From Gelatoporia subvermispora B (taxonomy: Eukaryota > Basidiomycota > Agaricomycetes > Polyporales > Gelatoporiaceae), in assembly GCA_000320605.2 (NCBI GenBank), contig KB445792.1, positions 248,001 to 312,000 of the forward strand: DNA of 64,000 bases. The letters run 5' to 3'. Positions 31,165 through 41,688 of the stretch are shown here, piece by piece (position 1 is the stretch's first letter; each line of letters begins with the position of its first letter). The notes beneath the pieces are model-generated. The model did no database searches. It saw only the letters and a program-made list of their open reading frames with translations, and was not told the DNA's origin. The position numbers and the translations under genes were made by a program.

Positions 31165-32943
31165 TTAAGGTACGTGCAACGGCTCGGACGCGTCCCCGTT
31201 GTCCGTGCCTTTCGCGCGGTCCATGGGCATCAGGACCATCTCTATCATACCATCTGGCTCCGTCGCCGGATTTTCCGGCTCGAGCCATTCTATCAATCCA
31301 TCGTGCACTCGATACGGCCGTAATCCGAAGATCATTGGGCTGAGAGGACATGCAGGCACTGCTTCAATCACGCGACCAATGTGCGTGGTAGACATCTCTT
31401 CCGTGTCGTCGATCTTCCGCAGGTCGAGCACTAACCGGTGGCCTACGACGTTGATCAGGCATAGTGTGAACCTAACGCACGTGCTCATATGTCAACTACC
31501 GAAACATTGAAGTCTGAAAGGCTACTAACGTATTTGCGAGCATATTCTTGACCGACTGCGTCCATCGTCAGTCTCGGGGCAGGGTTAATCATTTACGAGA
31601 CCTACATTGGCATCATATACCCTAGTATACGACGTCAGTGAGGGTCTAAGTAGGCAGCTTCACCTACTCACCATACGAAGATGTTGAACAGACTACAGAA
31701 CAGCGCGACCTCCGAACCGCATAGCAAGTAAGTATTGCACTGGGACAAACGATGCCATATGACATACGACGAAATACACAACACCTATGCAGAAGATGAG
31801 CACATCCGCTGAAGCCTTAATTTGCGAAGCGTACCGTCTCGGTAGAGAGTGCGGACGATAGGGTTGTTACTGAGGAACCGTCGCCGCAAATCGCTGTGCC
31901 ATCTGATGGTGACAAGGGTCAAGCTGAAGATCGCGCACTCCAGCAATAGGCTTGTCGCTGCCGGTCAGTCTCTTGACAATGTGTTCCTCACTTTTACGAA
32001 ACACTCACCCGGGAAGCCACAGAACCCACTGCAGAAACATTAGCGCGATTCGAGACGGACAGGATAATCCACATACGAAGTAACCTAGGGAATATGTCAA
32101 CGGTCGATAGAATATCTGAGCCCGTTGGTCGCGTTCACTTACTCGGAACCGGGTCGACGCAAGAACCCTGCAGAGTTAGCAGCGGAACTGCAGGGGCCAT
32201 CCCTGAAGTCAAGGTCAGTGAAACATGGACAGGAGAGACATTGGATGATTGGCCCACCTCCAAGACTCAGGAACCCATATATCAGAATGACACACGTGCT
32301 CGCCACATACGCTGCGAAGAGGCAACATAAAATAACCAGTATTCTTTTGCGCCTCTCCCAAACTGCCCATGCTCTCAGTAGCAGTAGCACTGCAATCTCT
32401 GTTGTCAGGATCAGTAAGAACTGGCAGAACATGGACTCACGGTGAATGGAAGCAAAGGAGATGAAGTTGACACAGGTGACGAAAGTCACCGCGACGAAAC
32501 AGAACTTGATGCGAAGTTGCGTGAGATGGAGTTCTATGGATCGAAGTATGACGGACTGACATCAGGTGCGTCGCCAGTCCAGATCCCAGCGGTCTGCAAG
32601 TTGGCGAGCAATATTGTCACCAGATTTCCGTACCTACTGGCAAGGAATATGAGCTTGACTGTTGACATTCGCGCCGGCCATATGAACTCGATCTATCCGA
32701 AATCACTCCAGGTAAGTCGGTCAATCAGACACCCTCAAGATGCGTGACACACCTCCTCGAACAATGTATCGAGGTATTCGTACACCAAAATCGCATATCC
32801 CGCCCAGCTTATGGCCCTGAGGATATCGTCAGCGTCTCGCAGGCGCGAGCATTTCAAATATCGCGCAGATCATCACCTCACCTCACAAGGCGCAAATCGT
32901 CTACTGAGGTGGCACCGAGTAGGAAGCTGGTTTTTGACAGATG
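31165..32943 (-). CDS. DUF6533-type seven-helix membrane protein (5' end uncertain)
   Basis: Multi-exon minus-strand gene. Readable from SVDDLRLVRA (exon ending 32882) through 32816-32753 (AISWAGYAILVYEYLDTLFEE), an exon from 32692 (IEFIWPARMSTVKLIFLASRYG), then FVAVTFVTCVNFISFASIH, EIAVLLLLRAWAVWERRKRI, and several short exons to a last one with FTLCLINVVGHRLVLDLRKI and a soluble tail ending DASEPLHVP. The order of hydrophobic segments, the 'E.EFIW ... RY' pair and the 'LLLRAWAVWERR' helix are hallmarks of the Agaricomycete DUF6533 family, which looks like a 7-TM receptor-like fold; function unknown. No in-frame ATG exists in the first readable exon (open to 32943), so the start lies in an unseen upstream exon. 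The family is often expanded, but only this copy is in the window. Confidence 0.72.
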
Positions 32944-34618
32944 TCAGCGCTGATGGCCAGCCACAGCGAGACAGTCCAATTGGAACATACGCACTCCATA
33001 GTCCAGAGAGTACACCGTTCTGCATGGGGCGGAGGGCGCCCTCGAGGGCAAAACACCCTGCGTCCGAGTCGTCCGATGTTATGGTCGCACTTCGGGGAGA
33101 TGCTGCAGCGAAATCTGAACGTGACGTCGAAAGTCGAATAAGGACAAATTCAGTAATTCACTCGTAGCCGAGCACTCACGGTCGCACTCACGTACGGTAG
33201 CACTAACGAGCCGACAGTTGCGGCAAATTGGCTACCTAGACCCGCTCTGCGGCGCCGGCGGGCTGCAGCTGCGCGGCGAGGCTCGATTGAATGCGCGGGG
33301 TAGGGGCAGCGGGCAGTGTGCGGCTGGGCGGGCGCGCAGCGTGCTTTTGACACTCTGGGGAACGGACGCCATGCGAGCACCGCACATTGGTGCGGGCCCG
33401 AAGGTTTCAGGAACGCTGTGATTTCGTACTACCTCGCTACCACCTGCCTCTTGAAGGTCATATTGGCGTGTCCGCGTTCGCACACTGGCGCTCCAGCCCA
33501 CAGGACGGCGCGAGATTGTAGCACGAAGCGGGCGGACTGTCCTCGTGGCCCTCCCGCGTGCGGCCGTCCGGTGCAGATCCCACATACGCAATGTCGCATG
33601 CCGCTGCGGTCACGGATGGATATGGTCATTGTTGTGCACAAGCTTGCACAACTCCGAAGATAGAATGAGAAGGAGATCCGCGCAGATCTCGGCAACAAAC
33701 CTGGGTGGCGGACTGCCTATCAGATAAGCCAGATCTTCTAGTCGTAAGAAGCTATGGCGGTAGCTCTCGTAGCACGCAGAAGCACATGCTACTGGGAGTC
33801 TCAGGGAAATGCGCGACGTCGGCCGCGAAAAGTAGAAAAGTCATGCTGTAGTGGCAACGCCGCTGGTGTCGCTGTTGGTGTAGGCGAAAAGCGACAGATC
33901 ACGCATTCTAGACTGGGCCCAATCCACATTAACTCACATTAACTGGATCGGTGGTGACGTCGTCTCCGCCATATGTACATCGCAAACCAAGCAGAAGACT
34001 AGAAGCTCGGACGATGAGAAAGAACGCTGGACGTGCACCAAGAGCTCGTAAGCGAATCGTTCCTCACGACAGAATCCAGATTCTCTAGAGCCCCGTCAGT
34101 CAGCACGACCGCAATGCCGCACAAACTGCTTGAGGTTGCTCAACAGTTACCGAAACAGAGCGCGCAAATGGAAGCTGGTGCTCAGGAACGCTTCTGTGCC
34201 AGGCCAAAACCGTGTCAATTAGCCGTAGGTTCATGGTGGTAATGATACTGTCTTCAACCATATGGCTAGCGTCGCTATTGTCCCTAAGGACGAGGCTTGA
34301 CAGCTCTGCCCCATGGTCGAGATACGCACACAAACGGTAACTTGGGAATGGACGAGACCAAGGGTGCCTACGAGAGAAGGGTGCCGTAAGCGAATTTGAG
34401 CGTGTGCTATATCGTCGACTTCGACCGACGCCTTCGGCACGAGACCAACGATCCCTCACAAGGTCTTCTTACTGGTGCGATAACAAGGAGTTTCACGCTA
34501 GGTCGCAGAATACCGAATGTACCTTGAGAAAATATCATTCGACGGCAGGAGAGAAAAAGCGGATGAGGAGTGAGAGGTATGACTGGATGCAGGTACGGAG
34601 GAAGGTCGAAACGCGAGC
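32944..34618. other. Gene-poor stretch
   Basis: About 1.7 kb upstream of the DUF6533 gene and downstream of RRP7. It must hold the missing 5' exon and promoter of the DUF6533 gene. Open frames (minus 33232-33591, 34100-34459; plus 33316-33663) have no recognisable domains and biased GC-rich composition. No repeat was identified. Confidence 0.45.
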
Positions 34619-35666
34619 TCAATAAGGCTTGAACTTCCGGGATTGCTTGAGCTTTTCGACCTTCTCCTTGTCTTCTTCCCACTTTTGCTTGAGGTCGACG
34701 AGCTCTACATCAAGGCCGCTCACTCAGCTACCATGTCGTCCAAATACAACATGCCAACGCACCTTTCCGCTTCTTCTCGTGTACCTGGAACGCATAAAAC
34801 GTGTCCTTCTCCTGCTTCTCCTTGCTCTTCCGCGTGCGCTTCCCGGTCTGCCCGCCCTGGAACTTCTTGCTCGCGACACCGACACCGCCGCCGAGCGTCT
34901 TGCCGTACGCGCCGCCGCGCGTGACGAGCGTAAAGCCGTCCTCGTCGACGACCGCCTCGCCCATGCGGTACTTGCTCTCCTGCTTCTTCCTCGCCTGCTC
35001 CCACTCGAAGAGTTCCATCCACGAGTCCGCGTGCGCCCGCACCACGTCGAGCGGCGGGCGCAGCGCGGTGTGCAGCGCGGTGTAGTGCGCGAGCCCGTGC
35101 GGTGTGGCAGAGTCAATCGGCCATGGTCGCGGTTTTGAGGGTGCGCTGAGCGCACGCGCGAGGGAGGAGGCGTCGAGGAAGACGACGTGCGCTGTGCGGC
35201 CTGTCCGTCGCAGTGTTCGCAGGCTCGATGAGGGTAGAGGGACGACTTGCGGAGGAGCATTTTTTTGTGTTCTCCGCTTTTTACGAGGCTGATCTTCTTG
35301 CTCGTCTGCGTCCTCTCCTTCGGCCTCCTCCATCTGCGCATCTTCGTCCTCGCTCTCGCTTTCGCTTCCCGCACCCAGGTCCTCCTCAGGCTGAGCAGAA
35401 TCGCCGTCAAAGATGACTCTCTCGACCGTCCCACTCGACTTGAAGAACTGTGTAATCTCGCGTTCTGTGGCGTCCGGAGGGACATTCACGAGGAACAGTG
35501 TCCGACCTTCGGGCAGCTCTGCATCCTTGCCCTTCGAGTTTGATTTAGACTTTTTAGACCCAGAATGTGCGCGTGCATATAGAATATGTGTCGCGGACTC
35601 AGAATAGGCGACAGGAAGGGGTGTGAAGCCTGCGACGTTCGAGGGGAGGGAGGCAGATTGAGCCAT
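34619..35666 (-). CDS. RRP7: Ribosome biogenesis protein Rrp7
   Basis: Two exons, 35666-34763 and 34704-34619, 329 residues. An early 40S assembly factor of the UTP-C/90S particle, acting in the nucleolus. N-terminal RRM-like domain: YARAHSGSKK, then GRTLFLVNVPPDATEREITQFFKSSGTVERVIF, an acidic insert rich in Glu/Asp (about residues 85-125), and HVVFLDASSLARAL as the last RRM strand. C-terminal Rrp7 domain: WMELFEWEQARKKQESKYRMG, VDEDGFTLVTRGG, then the Lys-rich region and RKFKPY at the end. The splice (58 nt) joins EKKRKG to LVDLKQKWEEDKEK. 'DEDGFT.V' is the family signature. Confidence 0.92.
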
Positions 35667-36744
35667 GGAGAAGGGAGAAATTAGTGATTACCCCTTTGGG
35701 AAGGTACAAACATATCGGCACCGGCGCTTGCGACGTGTGCCCTTGAAGCTCCCGCGAACCGCTGGTTGCTGGCATTCATGCACCGTGGTCGCCTCCGCGG
35801 CCAAATCCGATCATGCACCGTTCTTGTCCACCGTACAAAACATTCGTTTAACCATGAACTCTACTCGCGCTTTACTCTCAACTGCATGTGTGCTCTTTCA
35901 TGCAACATTCCGGTGATACGAGACGTTTGTTGTCATCCTGCTCGGCTGCCTGAGCTTGCGGCGACGATCATCCGAACATTGAACCTAGACTCGGGCATAC
36001 ATTCAAAGCTTCAAGCTTCAAAGCTACTGGCGTTCCTCGCATGTGTAGAGCTGGACAGGATATGGCAGCGTCACCGTCCGCGATGGTGGAGAATCTGTCA
36101 GGCTGCGACACAGTGTACTGCGCGGATGGCCCGTGGCCCTGAACAAGGTCCGATCTGGTAGGCCATCACGGAGCCGCTACGACATGCACTCTCGGTTCTG
36201 CGACACTTGCGAATCTCTCTTAGAAGTCACCTCCAGATGAGCCTCACAACTTCCGAGTCGCCTGAATCTTCGCTGCCATGGAGGAGAGATCCGACAGGCC
36301 AGCGAGTAGACCGGATTGGCGTGCAGATCGCGCCCGTGTCACGGTGAAGTAACCCGGCTCCGCTGTAAGGTTCACGCATACCGAGCAGAATCGTCGTGCA
36401 AACGTCAAAGATTTTTAGAACGGAGATGCCGTCTCGTGCTCTCCCCGTCTATACGTTATATCTCTCCGTTGCGTTCGCATTCCTCGCCATTTTTGGTGTA
36501 GCTGTTTTCTGACTGAATACGATGATCACCCATGGTGCCAAAGCTTGCAATGGATTGGCCCAGAACCTATTCTTAGCACCGATGTGTGGGGTCGTATTGC
36601 GCCCTTTGCTCATAAGAAAGGTGTCTCCATCGGACTAACGCCTCCACAACTCTCTCTATCCGCCTCTGACCGTTCATCCAACTTGAGAGTCGCCCCTGGT
36701 CCCACAGAAACATCTACCGTCTTTCGTCTTTTGCCTACATCACA
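35667..36744. other. Divergent spacer, RRP7 / RAX1
   Basis: 1.08 kb between the two start codons on opposite strands. No coding signal or named site was seen; open frames such as plus 35766-36161 look random. Confidence 0.45.
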
Positions 36745-38661
36745 ATGTCTAACAATACCCATAACCGTCGGAATAGTGGTCGAAATACGACATACGCTGC
36801 GGTGCTTCACCACTATGCCTCGAAGGTCAATGTAAAAAATCAGCTCTCAAGTGTTACATTAGCGAATGTTCTATCCGGAGACACTTGTCCTCCTATCAGG
36901 TACGTGACAGTGCTCGCCTGTGTAAACGCAGTCCAATTTCCTGGAACACGGACCCTCGACGCGGCGTGATGCCTCTCTATATCTGTGTTATTCTGTGAGG
37001 CATAGTGACTGACACCTCTCCTTCAGTCTCGGGGACTTCGAGGGCTACCTCGCCCACCAAGTGAGTTCGAACGACTCAGCACTGCCCCCCCCCCCCCCCC
37101 ACGCTAATGTATCAAACAGGAATATTCCATCGAGAACCTACACTTCATCGTCTGGTTCCAAGACTACCGCCGCCGCTTCTTCGCACTTCCTCCAGAGGAC
37201 CAGGCCCTCAGCCCCGGACCCACAGAATTCAGCTTCTCCACTCCCTCGCCCGCCCGCACAGCAGCCGTCATCGCCGAGAGCAAGCAGCACGCCGCCGTGC
37301 TCCGTCACAAAGCCTCCACTACCTCATCCGCCGTGTTGCTCTTCTCCGGGGGCCCCAATCCACCGCCGCCGTCCCCGACCACGCCCGCCTCGTCGTCGTC
37401 CGGGACGTTCACCTCGGCCGTGTCAGACGCGTCTACGGCGTCGACACACAGCGCACACGAGGATGTCGAGCGTGGCGGGCCGCCCCCTGCGCTACGCCCG
37501 CACGCGCAGCCGCTCCGTGCGGAGTGCACGCGGGCGGTCGCGACGTTCTTCGCGCCCAGCGCGCCGGAGGAGCTCACGCTCGACTCGGCGCTCCGCGACG
37601 CAATCATCCGCGACCTCACCTGGAACACGCATCCCAACGTCGTGCGTACCCCCTCCCCCTGCCTTTCACTCCGCATTCTCACTACTGACGGCTCGCTGGG
37701 ACAGTTCCAGCCCGTGTACGAAGAGATATACCACTCCGTCGAGTCGGTCAGCCTCCCGCGCTTCCTCGCCGCGGCCGCGGTGAACATCAACCTGCCGAAG
37801 CAGCTGTACTGGTACGGCGTCGGGCTCACGTACTTCCTCTTCGGCGCCGTCGTCGCGATCGTCCTCATAACGTGCCTCCCCGGGAGCGGGCCCGCGAGCC
37901 GCTGCTGGCGCCTGTGCGCGGTCCCGTTTGCGTCGCTCGGCTGGATGTCGATGTACTCCGGCTGGAGAGGGTGCGTACCCGCGTCCTGCCTCACTTTCCT
38001 CTCTCGGCTCACGTGGTACTGGGTCCGGATCTAGGTTCTGCACCGAGGTATGGTCCCGCGGGAACACGCAGCTGCGCGTCTGGGAGCTGCGCGAGCTCGA
38101 CACGGAGGCCGCCGCGCACTGGGACCGCGTCCTCGACGACGCCGCCAGCACCGCCTCCCCAGCCCTCCCCGTGCTCCCCGAAGCGCACGAACCCGACGGC
38201 GCACAGCCCAACGTAGGCGCCATCGCGCCCTTCGCCGAGCCCGCCCTGCCCGACTTCCTCAGCCACCCCGACTGTGACATCGACATCTCCGACGCCTTCG
38301 CAGCCAACGGAGAGATCCTCGAGGAGCCCAAGCTCCCCGCCGATCCCCCCGCGCCGCCCATCTCTGCCGAGCTCACTGCACAACCCGCCGCGGCAATCTT
38401 CCCTCCCGGCCCGCCCGACGCCAGCAATCCAACCCCGGAAGAAGAAGAGCAGTACCGCCGCCCGCCCGTGTTCGGCCCGGAGCGCGTCGTGCGCGACCCG
38501 CGCATCCAGGCGCTGCACCGCCAGGTCGGGCTCGACATGTGGTGGGTCGGCTTCTGGTTCAACCTGGTGCGTGCCTCCAGTGATGACCGAGAGGATGTCG
38601 AAGCTGACCGTCTGCGCAGGCATTCGTCCCGCTGGTTCTCGCAGTGCCGGGGTTGCGCTGA
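36745..38661 (+). CDS. RAX1: RAX1-like RGS-domain membrane protein
   Basis: Six exons: 36745-36899, 37027-37060, 37120-37641, 37705-37970, 38035-38566, 38620-38661; 516 residues. RGS fold starts TLANVLSGDTCPPISLGDFEGY, continues SIENLHFIVWFQDYRRRFFAL and closes with the helix that begins FQPVYEEIYHSVESVSLPRFL. Between these lies a Ser/Thr/Pro-rich insert of roughly 80 residues. Membrane segments at about 269-296 (LYWYGVGLTYFLFGAVVAIV), 301-320 and 488-514 at the C-terminus. RGS plus three C-terminal helices matches Rax1, which marks bud sites with Rax2 in yeast; the Galpha partner, if any, is unknown. The 34-nt second exon completes the RGS helix. The intron after it contains a run of 16 C. 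Confidence 0.85.
37085..37100. repeat. C16 homopolymer inside a RAX1 intron
   Basis: Sixteen C in a row, in the middle of the 59-nt second intron of RAX1, upstream of the acceptor at 37119. It occupies the place where a branch point or pyrimidine tract would be expected. Length is likely to vary between strains or sequencing runs. Confidence 0.85.
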
Positions 38662-39051
38662 ACGCTGTAGGGTTGAGCTGCTAAGTTTGACTGCGACCTG
38701 TTCACAACAGAGGTCCTAGCATATTGTATCATCAAGAGCATGAGGAATGACGGCGGACTTCACTACTGATACTGTACTATCTTAATCGAGCAGACCTAGT
38801 TCGTGCTCGAGACATGGTATATTGTTTTCATCCGTAGATAGTTAACATGGACAGGACAACAGGTGGCTAATATACACATACATCGTAGCAAAGCGTAAGC
38901 GTGAACGTGACAAGGGATGGGCGTGGTGTCACAAATTAGGTAGAAGCAATACAGGGGGGATCCTGACGGGTAGATGTGGTATCAAGGGTAAGTGCACATC
39001 AAGGAGCATCACGTTCATACAGGACCACCGATTGGCGGTAGTTACAAGTGC
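38662..39051. other. Convergent spacer
   Basis: 390 bp between RAX1 and stomatin stops. AT-richer than the genes; no coding signal. Confidence 0.55.
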
Positions 39052-40257
39052 TCAGACGTCGGAAATGCTATTGAGGAGGCCTGCACGGCTGACTGCGCCC
39101 TCGCCACTCTCCTGTTGCACGACGCTCGGCCCTGCGCCGGAGGAACTGCTCTGACCGGCCATCTGGCCCACGACGTCGGTCTGCAGCTGCATGGGCACAA
39201 ACACAACCTTGCTGTTCGCCGTCTTCGCCATCGTCTGCAGCGCCTCGAGCTGGCGGATCTGCATGGCCGCGGGGCTCGCGAGGATGTCCGCGGCCTGGCG
39301 CATGAGGCGCGCCGCGTCGACCTCCGCGCGCGCGGCAATGACCTTGGACTCGCCGATGCGCTTCTGCTGTGCCGCGCTCGAGAGCGACGCGGACACCTCG
39401 GGCGAGAAGATGATGTCCTTGATGAGGATGCCCTCGATCGCGACGCCCCACTTGTCCGCGACGTCCCCGACGATCTCTGCAATTTCGAACGCGATCGCCT
39501 CGCGCTCCGTCACGACGGACTGCACGGCGCGCGCGCCGACGACGTGCCGCAGGGTCGTCTGCGCCCGTTCGATGAGCGCCTGGCGCAGGTCCGAGATTCC
39601 GAACGCCGCGCGGTACGGGCTCGTGATCTGGAAGTAGATGACCGAATCGCTGCAGAGGCGTTGTCAGTAAAGGGACAGGTAGAGAAGAGAGGGAACACAC
39701 ATTTCGACGTCAACATTGTCGCGGGTGATGACCTTCTGCCGCCCGATAGAGATGATCTGCACCTTGACGTCGACAACGCGTAGCGACTCGGTGCAGACGT
39801 TGACCTGCGCGAGACCGGGGTCGACGGACTTGTAGAACTTGCCGAAGCGCGAGACGAGGCCGACGGACCCTTGCTGGACATTGCGGAAGGGGTTCGGGCA
39901 CGGGCAGCAGGGGATGGCGCCGCAGAAACCGATGCATACACCCAGGGTCTGCAGCAGCGACCCGTACAGACCATGTTCGACCTAATGCGACGCATATAGC
40001 TGTCAGCCACTCGTTCCCCACGGGCTGTATGCTAGCACGTACCTCACCGGTACCCAGGTCCTGTGCATACGACGGCTGTCGGGCATGCAAGGGTCAACGT
40101 GCACATCCCTAGGGCTCGTATTCCCACTCACCTGCATCTCGTTGCGCTTCAGCGGCTGGACCTTGATGACATGGGGATCAGCACCAGGGCCGTTGGCGCG
40201 AAGTTGGCGACTCTGGCCGACGGGGTCCATTTGAATATCCTCGGTGACTGGAGACAT
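39052..40257 (-). CDS. Stomatin-like SPFH-domain protein
   Basis: Four exons, 40257-40132, 40075-40043 (33 nt), 39981-39701, 39649-39052; 345 residues. The N-terminus is soluble (MSPVTEDIQMDPVGQSRQL); then LLQTLGVCIGFCGAIPCCPCPNPF (about 60-83), a hydrophobic hairpin with clustered Cys, likely a palmitoylated monotopic membrane anchor; then the SPFH domain: GLVSRFGKFYKSVDPGLAQV, LRVVDVKVQIISIGRQKVIT, SVIYFQITSPYRAAFG, IERAQTTLRHVVG, and the EAIAFEIAEIVGDVADKWGV helix. The C-terminal helix (AAQQKRIGESKVIAARAEVD) and PMQL oligomerisation segment follow. This is the stomatin branch (membrane microdomain scaffold), not prohibitin or SLP-2, as there is no mitochondrial presequence. Confidence 0.92.
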
Positions 40258-41688
40258 GGATGATGGTTAGAAAGACGTGCAGTTGGTCTCTCGCAAGGCC
40301 CGGAGCGCCTGGTACTCACCGTTGGGCGCTGAATGATCGACGACGTTGCCACGTGAAGAGCTTGTGCTGGGTGCACGGTTCTTGGAATCCATACTACTGC
40401 GGTGGCGAGCAGGTCGGTGCAGGCGGCAACTTGGACACAATCGCCGTTGAAGGTGGGCTTATATCGCCTGAGACAAGACGAGGACAACGGGATATGCGAG
40501 TCCGCAGTTCAACATAGTCTGGACAGGCCCGGGAAACAGTGTGCCATAGACTGCCATGAGACCCTCCGCAGCTCCTCTCATGGGAGTGTGCACAGCCATA
40601 GTCAGCCACCTCTCTTGCCTTTTCCGGCAGACGCTGCCAGCCCAGTCTCCGCCGAGTCACGTTCAAGCTCGCCTCGCTGCTCGTTCTCACTCGTTCATAT
40701 GGCTTACAGTTCGTGCACTCCTATCGTACGACTCGCCCTCGAATCCACTTGCTTGGTGGAATCCGATGGCTACATAGTATAAAATCTATCCGTCGGTCAC
40801 CTAGACCTCGAAGGAGCGCCGGAAGCATTCTGAATCAGATGGAGAAGTCCTATGACTGACTGCTATGCATTGCCTACACCATCTATGACGCTTACATGAA
40901 CCGAGTACGACTGCGCTGAAGCTGCAACATCCGACGTCGAATCGGCCTCAGAGCGCGCCACGTCGCCGAAATCCGTAGGTTCCGGAATGGCCTCTGACCG
41001 AACTGACGGACAGCGCCATCTCGAACTGCTCTGAACAAGCGCTCCTCACTACCGGCAGCACAAAGAACGCAGCGAGTTTGCCCGACTTTCTAACCATCGA
41101 GCTGCGCTGCACTGCGCACGTCGATGTGCAGTGCTGATCACTATGTGTTTCGAAAGGACCACATGCTCCACACTCTTCCAGATGGAGGCTTGGCAGGTTC
41201 CGCTAGTATCCCTAATCCTATGATAGGTGCCTTGGAAAGCTCTGGAAGGACCAGCCGAATAGCTGCGACCCAATATACCACCCATGATGCACAGCTCTAC
41301 TTTATCTGATGCCATATACCTTTGTGTTCATGTGCTCGATCGTTAGCTTCAACTGATCCAAAACCTAACCCCATTCTCATACTAGGGTCCTGACGGCGCC
41401 GTTGGATGACGCTACATTGACCTGGGCGTTGTCTGTACCAGTACTAGTGCGCCCTGAGTTAGTCAAAGTCCACTCTCCCGACGGGAGAGTACCTGAATAG
41501 GGGTTTCGATAGGCCCTGCAGGGCGTCACTTCCGTCGTGCACCCAAACCGGACTATGTTCAATACACCTGCAATGACGAACCACAGAAAAAAAGTCCAGT
41601 AAATGTGTTCTAGTAGATAGGATATAGGTTGTAGATGTACCTCATACATACACGCCAGCCGGGTCCCGTTCCACACACCTATGCGGTC
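40258..41688. other. Spacer upstream of stomatin
   Basis: 1.4 kb between the stomatin start and the end of the coiled-coil gene, both minus. Contains the stomatin promoter. No gene is visible; small open frames at 41049-41315 and 41377-41676 (minus) lack domains. A perfect 9-bp inverted repeat with a 1-nt centre lies at 41472-41490. Confidence 0.5.
41472..41490. promoter_or_regulatory. Perfect 9-bp palindrome with CCG-N-CGG core
   Basis: ACTCTCCCG, one A, then CGGGAGAGT. The CCG-N-CGG centre is the arrangement bound by some Zn2Cys6 fungal regulators (family knowledge). It could also be part of the 3' region of the coiled-coil gene's neighbourhood; no target is shown. Confidence 0.3.
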
